7,794 nucleotides of DNA from Actinomycetes bacterium (lineage in GTDB: Bacteria > Actinomycetota > Acidimicrobiia > Spongiisociales > UBA5794): assembly GCA_023336875.1 (NCBI GenBank), contig JAMBLH010000246.1, positions 1 through 7,794 on the forward strand, in the 5' to 3' direction. Shown one piece after another: positions 5,824 through 7,794 of the stretch. The position numbers and the translations under genes are program-made. Numbering within the stretch: the first letter of the stretch is position 1; every line of letters begins with the position of its first letter. The notes beneath the pieces are model-generated. The model did not search any database. It saw only the letters and a list, made by a program, of their open reading frames with translations, and was not told where the DNA came from.

Positions 5824-5829
5824 ATGCTA
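5824..5829 (-). promoter_or_regulatory. Possible -10 box giving a leaderless nfuA mRNA
   Basis: TAGCAT on the minus strand (TANNNT form) lies 8 nt before the ATG at 5815, and no Shine-Dalgarno sequence is visible between them. This geometry puts the start of transcription at or next to the ATG, as in the leaderless messages common in actinobacteria. A convincing -35 is not visible. Alternatively nfuA is simply read through from the 94-aa gene. Confidence 0.3.
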
Positions 5830-5859
5830 CCGCCGCCCACTCGGTTAGCTGAACGTTAC

Positions 5860-6144
5860 CTACCGTCGTAGCGGGATGAGACTGTTGGTCGTGAGGTCAA
5901 GAATCTGCTCTTCTTCACTTCCGCGGTCGGCAATCCAGCGGCAGAGTGTCTCCCCCGGCACGCGCACAATCCACCACATCACGTCGTTGGTGCCACTCGT
6001 CCGCGCCTCGGTCCACGCGGACCGCCCACAATCTATAGCCTCAGCCTCGACCTCGAACGTGCCGATAATGGTCTGCTGCGTCTCCTCGTACGGTCGACCC
6101 TCTTGTGGGGTCGGCTCACGAAACTCAACTACTTCGAATGCCAT
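5860..6144 (-). CDS. Conserved-looking hypothetical protein (94 aa)
   Basis: I do not recognise a family. The soluble 94-aa product is acidic in its N-terminal half (MAFEVVEFREPTPQEGRPYEE) and has two isolated cysteines (C39, C68). A Trp-rich stretch, NDVMWWIVRVPG, looks like a beta-hairpin core. The pattern of alternating strands (QTIIGTFEVEAEAIDCG, MWWIVRVPGETLCRW) suggests a small alpha/beta fold. There is no signal peptide or membrane span. The start is supported by AGGAG about 7 nt before the ATG. It is upstream of nfuA in the same direction and may be co-transcribed, but nothing in its sequence links it to Fe-S assembly. Confidence 0.8.
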   Translation of the reverse strand: MAFEVVEFREPTPQEGRPYEETQQTIIGTFEVEAEAIDCGRSAWTEARTSGTNDVMWWIVRVPGETLCRWIADRGSEEEQILDLTTNSLIPLRR

Positions 6145-6175
6145 CGTCTGCTCCTGGTGCCCTATGCCCTACCCA

Positions 6176-6184
6176 ATCGTACCA
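6176..6184 (-). promoter_or_regulatory. Extended -10 promoter of the 94-aa gene
   Basis: TGGTACGAT on the minus strand combines the TGn extension with a TANNNT -10 box. The predicted start near 6169 leaves a leader of about 25 nt carrying the ribosome site. There is no good -35, which extended -10 promoters can dispense with. The ten-base core is identical to that upstream of the tRNA gene at 101-110. Confidence 0.4.
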
Positions 6185-6224
6185 GTAGCCGTTCTCCGTC
6201 GGGTGGGTCATTGGAGGACGCGCA

Positions 6225-6257
6225 ATGTGTCTAGTGACTCGAGTCGGGGGAAGTTGA
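6225..6257 (+). CDS. Candidate tiny upstream ORF (10 aa)
   Basis: An ATG with a well-spaced GGAGGA ribosome site (6213-6218, 6 nt before) opens a ten-codon frame that reads MCLVTRVGGS and stops at 6255-6257. It lies 78 nt upstream of the nitronate monooxygenase ATG, in the same direction, where the large gene itself has only a weak ribosome site. The good site with no long frame behind it suggests a leader peptide that could control translation or transcription of the downstream gene. A single cysteine at codon 2 is the only hint of a possible amino-acid signal. No clear attenuator hairpin follows, so this remains tentative. Confidence 0.3.
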   Translation: MCLVTRVGGS

Positions 6258-6335
6258 CGAAACCTTCTGTACCATGCACGGGTCGAACGACCTGATACTG
6301 CCCACCTCCTCCGACCAACGAGCGAAAGCGATCCG

Positions 6336-7769
6336 ATGCACGCAGGCCTGCCCGTCATCATCCAGGGTGGTATGGGAGCTGCTGTGTCCGATTGGCGTCT
6401 TGCCAACGCCGTGTCCCGTGAAGGCCAACTCGGTGTTGTGTCCGGCGTTGCACTCGGAGCGATTCTCGCTCGACGACTTGAAGTAGGCGATCCGGGCGGC
6501 CACGTGCGCAATGCACTAGCCGCATTCCCCAACGAGGCAGCCGCCCAGCGCATCGTCGAAAAGTACTTCATCGAAGGGGGCAAGGCAGCTGATGCACGTT
6601 TTGCCGTGAAGCCGATGGCGAAGATGCACACTTCGCGCAAAGTGGAGGAGCTCATCGTTGCGGGAAGCTTCGTCGAGGTCTTTCTTGCGAAGCAGGGACA
6701 CGAGAACTCCGTGGGAATCAATCTCCTCGAGAAGATCCAGGTAACAACGCTGCAGTCCCTCTACGGGGCAATGCTGGCCGGCGTGGATTATGTCCTTATG
6801 GGTGCGGGAATTCCCAGATACATTCCCGGAGTCCTTGATCGCCTCTCACAAGGCCTGGACGTCGAGTTGAAGGTAGATGTAAAGGGCCTTACGGACGAGG
6901 GAGATCCCTTCATCCGCTTCAGTCCTCAGCAATTCTCCGGAGAGGCTCTCGGCACATTGAATCGGCCCAACTTTCTCGCCATCGTGTCATCCCACGTACT
7001 TGCGAGGATGCTTGCGACCAAATCCAATGGTGAGGTCAACGGATTCGTCGTCGAACTGCCTGTTGCTGGCGGTCACAACGCTCCTCCCCGCAAGAAGGGT
7101 GAGTTCTCCGACGACGGCGAGCCGATCTACGGCGAACGCGATATCCCTGACCTTGATGTGATCGCCGCGCTCGGCAAGCCCTTCTGGCTCGCTGGCGGCT
7201 ACGGCGAACCGGGAAGGGTAATCGACGCCCTCGATGATGGAGCTGCTGGCGTCCAGGTGGGAACAGCCTTCGCGTATTGCAACGAATCCGGATTCACGCG
7301 AGAGATCAAGGATGAGGTGATCGACAAATCACGCGATGGAACTCTCGAGGTCTACACGGATGCCATCGCCTCCCCCACCGGTTTCCCATTCAAGGTGCTG
7401 CAGCTCGAGGACACGATGTCGAACGAGCGCGTCTATGAAAAACGAACGCGAATCTGTGACCTTGGCTATCTGCGACATGCCTACCAACGCGACGACAATT
7501 CAATCGGGTGGCGCTGCCCATCCGAGCCAGTTGAGGACTATGTGAAAAAGGGCGGCGACATCGCCGATACGATTGGCAGGAAATGTCTGTGCAATTCCCT
7601 CGTTGCTAACGTCGGCCTCCCACAGATACATCGAAATGGCGAAATTGAAGGAACGCTCGTGACGTCGGGCGATGATGCCTCGAAGGTCGCGCGATTCTCA
7701 CCGGACGGGTCAAAGCAATACTCTGCCGCCGACGTCATCAACTATCTGCTGGCGGATCTGCCGAGTTAG
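6336..7769 (+). CDS. Nitronate monooxygenase / FMN-barrel family protein with Cys-rich C-terminal extension
   Basis: The N-terminal ~350 residues match the NMO/2-nitropropane dioxygenase family (PF03060), FMN-binding TIM barrels related to FabK. Hallmarks are IIQGGMGAAVS (8-18), ELPVAGGHNAP (240-250, with the family histidine H247), FWLAGGYG (283-290) and GVQVGTAFAYCNES (305-318, FMN-phosphate loop). Known members oxidise nitronates or reduce enoyl thioesters; the substrate here cannot be told. Usual length is about 310-360 aa. This one is 477 aa, and the tail after about 365 carries C374, C394, C417 and C419 (RICDLGY, WRCPSEP, RKCLCNS), a possible Fe-S or zinc site. The ATG is chosen because the barrel's first strand begins immediately after it and no upstream in-frame ATG was found. 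The ribosome site is weak (GAAAGCG). PfaD- or FabK-like activity is an alternative. Confidence 0.87.
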   Translation: MHAGLPVIIQGGMGAAVSDWRLANAVSREGQLGVVSGVALGAILARRLEVGDPGGHVRNALAAFPNEAAAQRIVEKYFIEGGKAADARFAVKPMAKMHTSRKVEELIVAGSFVEVFLAKQGHENSVGINLLEKIQVTTLQSLYGAMLAGVDYVLMGAGIPRYIPGVLDRLSQGLDVELKVDVKGLTDEGDPFIRFSPQQFSGEALGTLNRPNFLAIVSSHVLARMLATKSNGEVNGFVVELPVAGGHNAPPRKKGEFSDDGEPIYGERDIPDLDVIAALGKPFWLAGGYGEPGRVIDALDDGAAGVQVGTAFAYCNESGFTREIKDEVIDKSRDGTLEVYTDAIASPTGFPFKVLQLEDTMSNERVYEKRTRICDLGYLRHAYQRDDNSIGWRCPSEPVEDYVKKGGDIADTIGRKCLCNSLVANVGLPQIHRNGEIEGTLVTSGDDASKVARFSPDGSKQYSAADVINYLLADLPS

Positions 7770-7785
7770 GTCGCAGCGAGGTCTC

Positions 7786-7794
7786 ATGGACGAA
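7786..7794 (+). CDS. Possible start of the next gene (partial)
   Basis: An ATG 17 nt after the preceding stop is followed by two codons (M-D-E) before the window ends. A GCGAGG sequence (7776-7781) lies 4 nt upstream as a possible weak ribosome site. The close spacing would suit an operon with the FMN-barrel gene, but three codons cannot establish a gene. Confidence 0.25.

Noticed and set aside
6254..6275. TTGACG and TACCAT as a promoter for the FMN-barrel gene
   Set aside because: The two boxes are only 10 nt apart, too close for a sigma70-type promoter, and no other -10 sits at 16-18 nt.
6125..6721. 198-aa minus-strand frame opposite the start of the FMN-barrel gene
   Set aside because: Its composition (Ser/Arg/Pro/Thr-rich) is typical of an antisense shadow, and the plus strand carries clear flavoprotein motifs.

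Overview
The window looks like chromosomal DNA from a moderately high-GC actinobacterium. An acidimicrobiia-type lineage is my best guess, from general impression rather than any comparison. The grounds are strong GGAGG-type ribosome sites, TANNNT -10 boxes, a PF06262-type metallopeptidase, an NfuA-like protein and a coiled-coil protein ending in a 'LPRIGEEAGR' motif. There is no sign of a phage, transposon, CRISPR array or integrated element. The genes are mostly housekeeping, with several small uncharacterised genes between them.

Region 1 (1-900): a minus-strand tRNA-Val(CAC), its probable promoter, and two very small convergent zinc-binding-type genes (195-449 plus, 404-571 minus). Their 3' ends overlap by 46 bp and both carry a CxxCDRP motif. 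They are followed by a gene-free stretch holding a near-consensus promoter (711-739). Its spacer contains a perfect 12-bp G/C-tract palindrome (723-734). About 140 nt of C-rich, structured sequence follows, ending in a long perfect hairpin (850-884). This is the most unusual part of the window and may be a regulated small RNA or a structured leader.

Region 2 (908-4365): a small HExxH metallopeptidase, then two tandem paralogous small proteins (101 and 96 aa), each a short helical head with an Ala/Ser/Gly-rich tail. The second sits 4 nt upstream of a 773-aa PlsB-type glycerol-3-phosphate acyltransferase, so the two are probably co-transcribed and translationally coupled.

Region 3 (4464-6144): a long-coiled-coil, DivIVA/ATP-synthase-b-like protein on the plus strand meets, with a 4-bp stop overlap, a minus-strand NfuA-like Fe-S carrier. 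The carrier's A-type domain has lost its cysteines. Upstream of it on the same strand is a 94-aa protein of unknown function.

Region 4 (6145-7794): a divergent intergenic region with an extended -10 promoter for the minus strand and a tiny candidate leader ORF on the plus strand. Next comes a 477-aa nitronate-monooxygenase-type FMN barrel with an unusual C-terminal extension carrying four cysteines. The window ends at what may be the start of another gene.

Functional links between the blocks are not obvious. The one firm operon signal is the small helical protein with PlsB (membrane phospholipid synthesis). Promoter, operator and RNA calls are by eye only.
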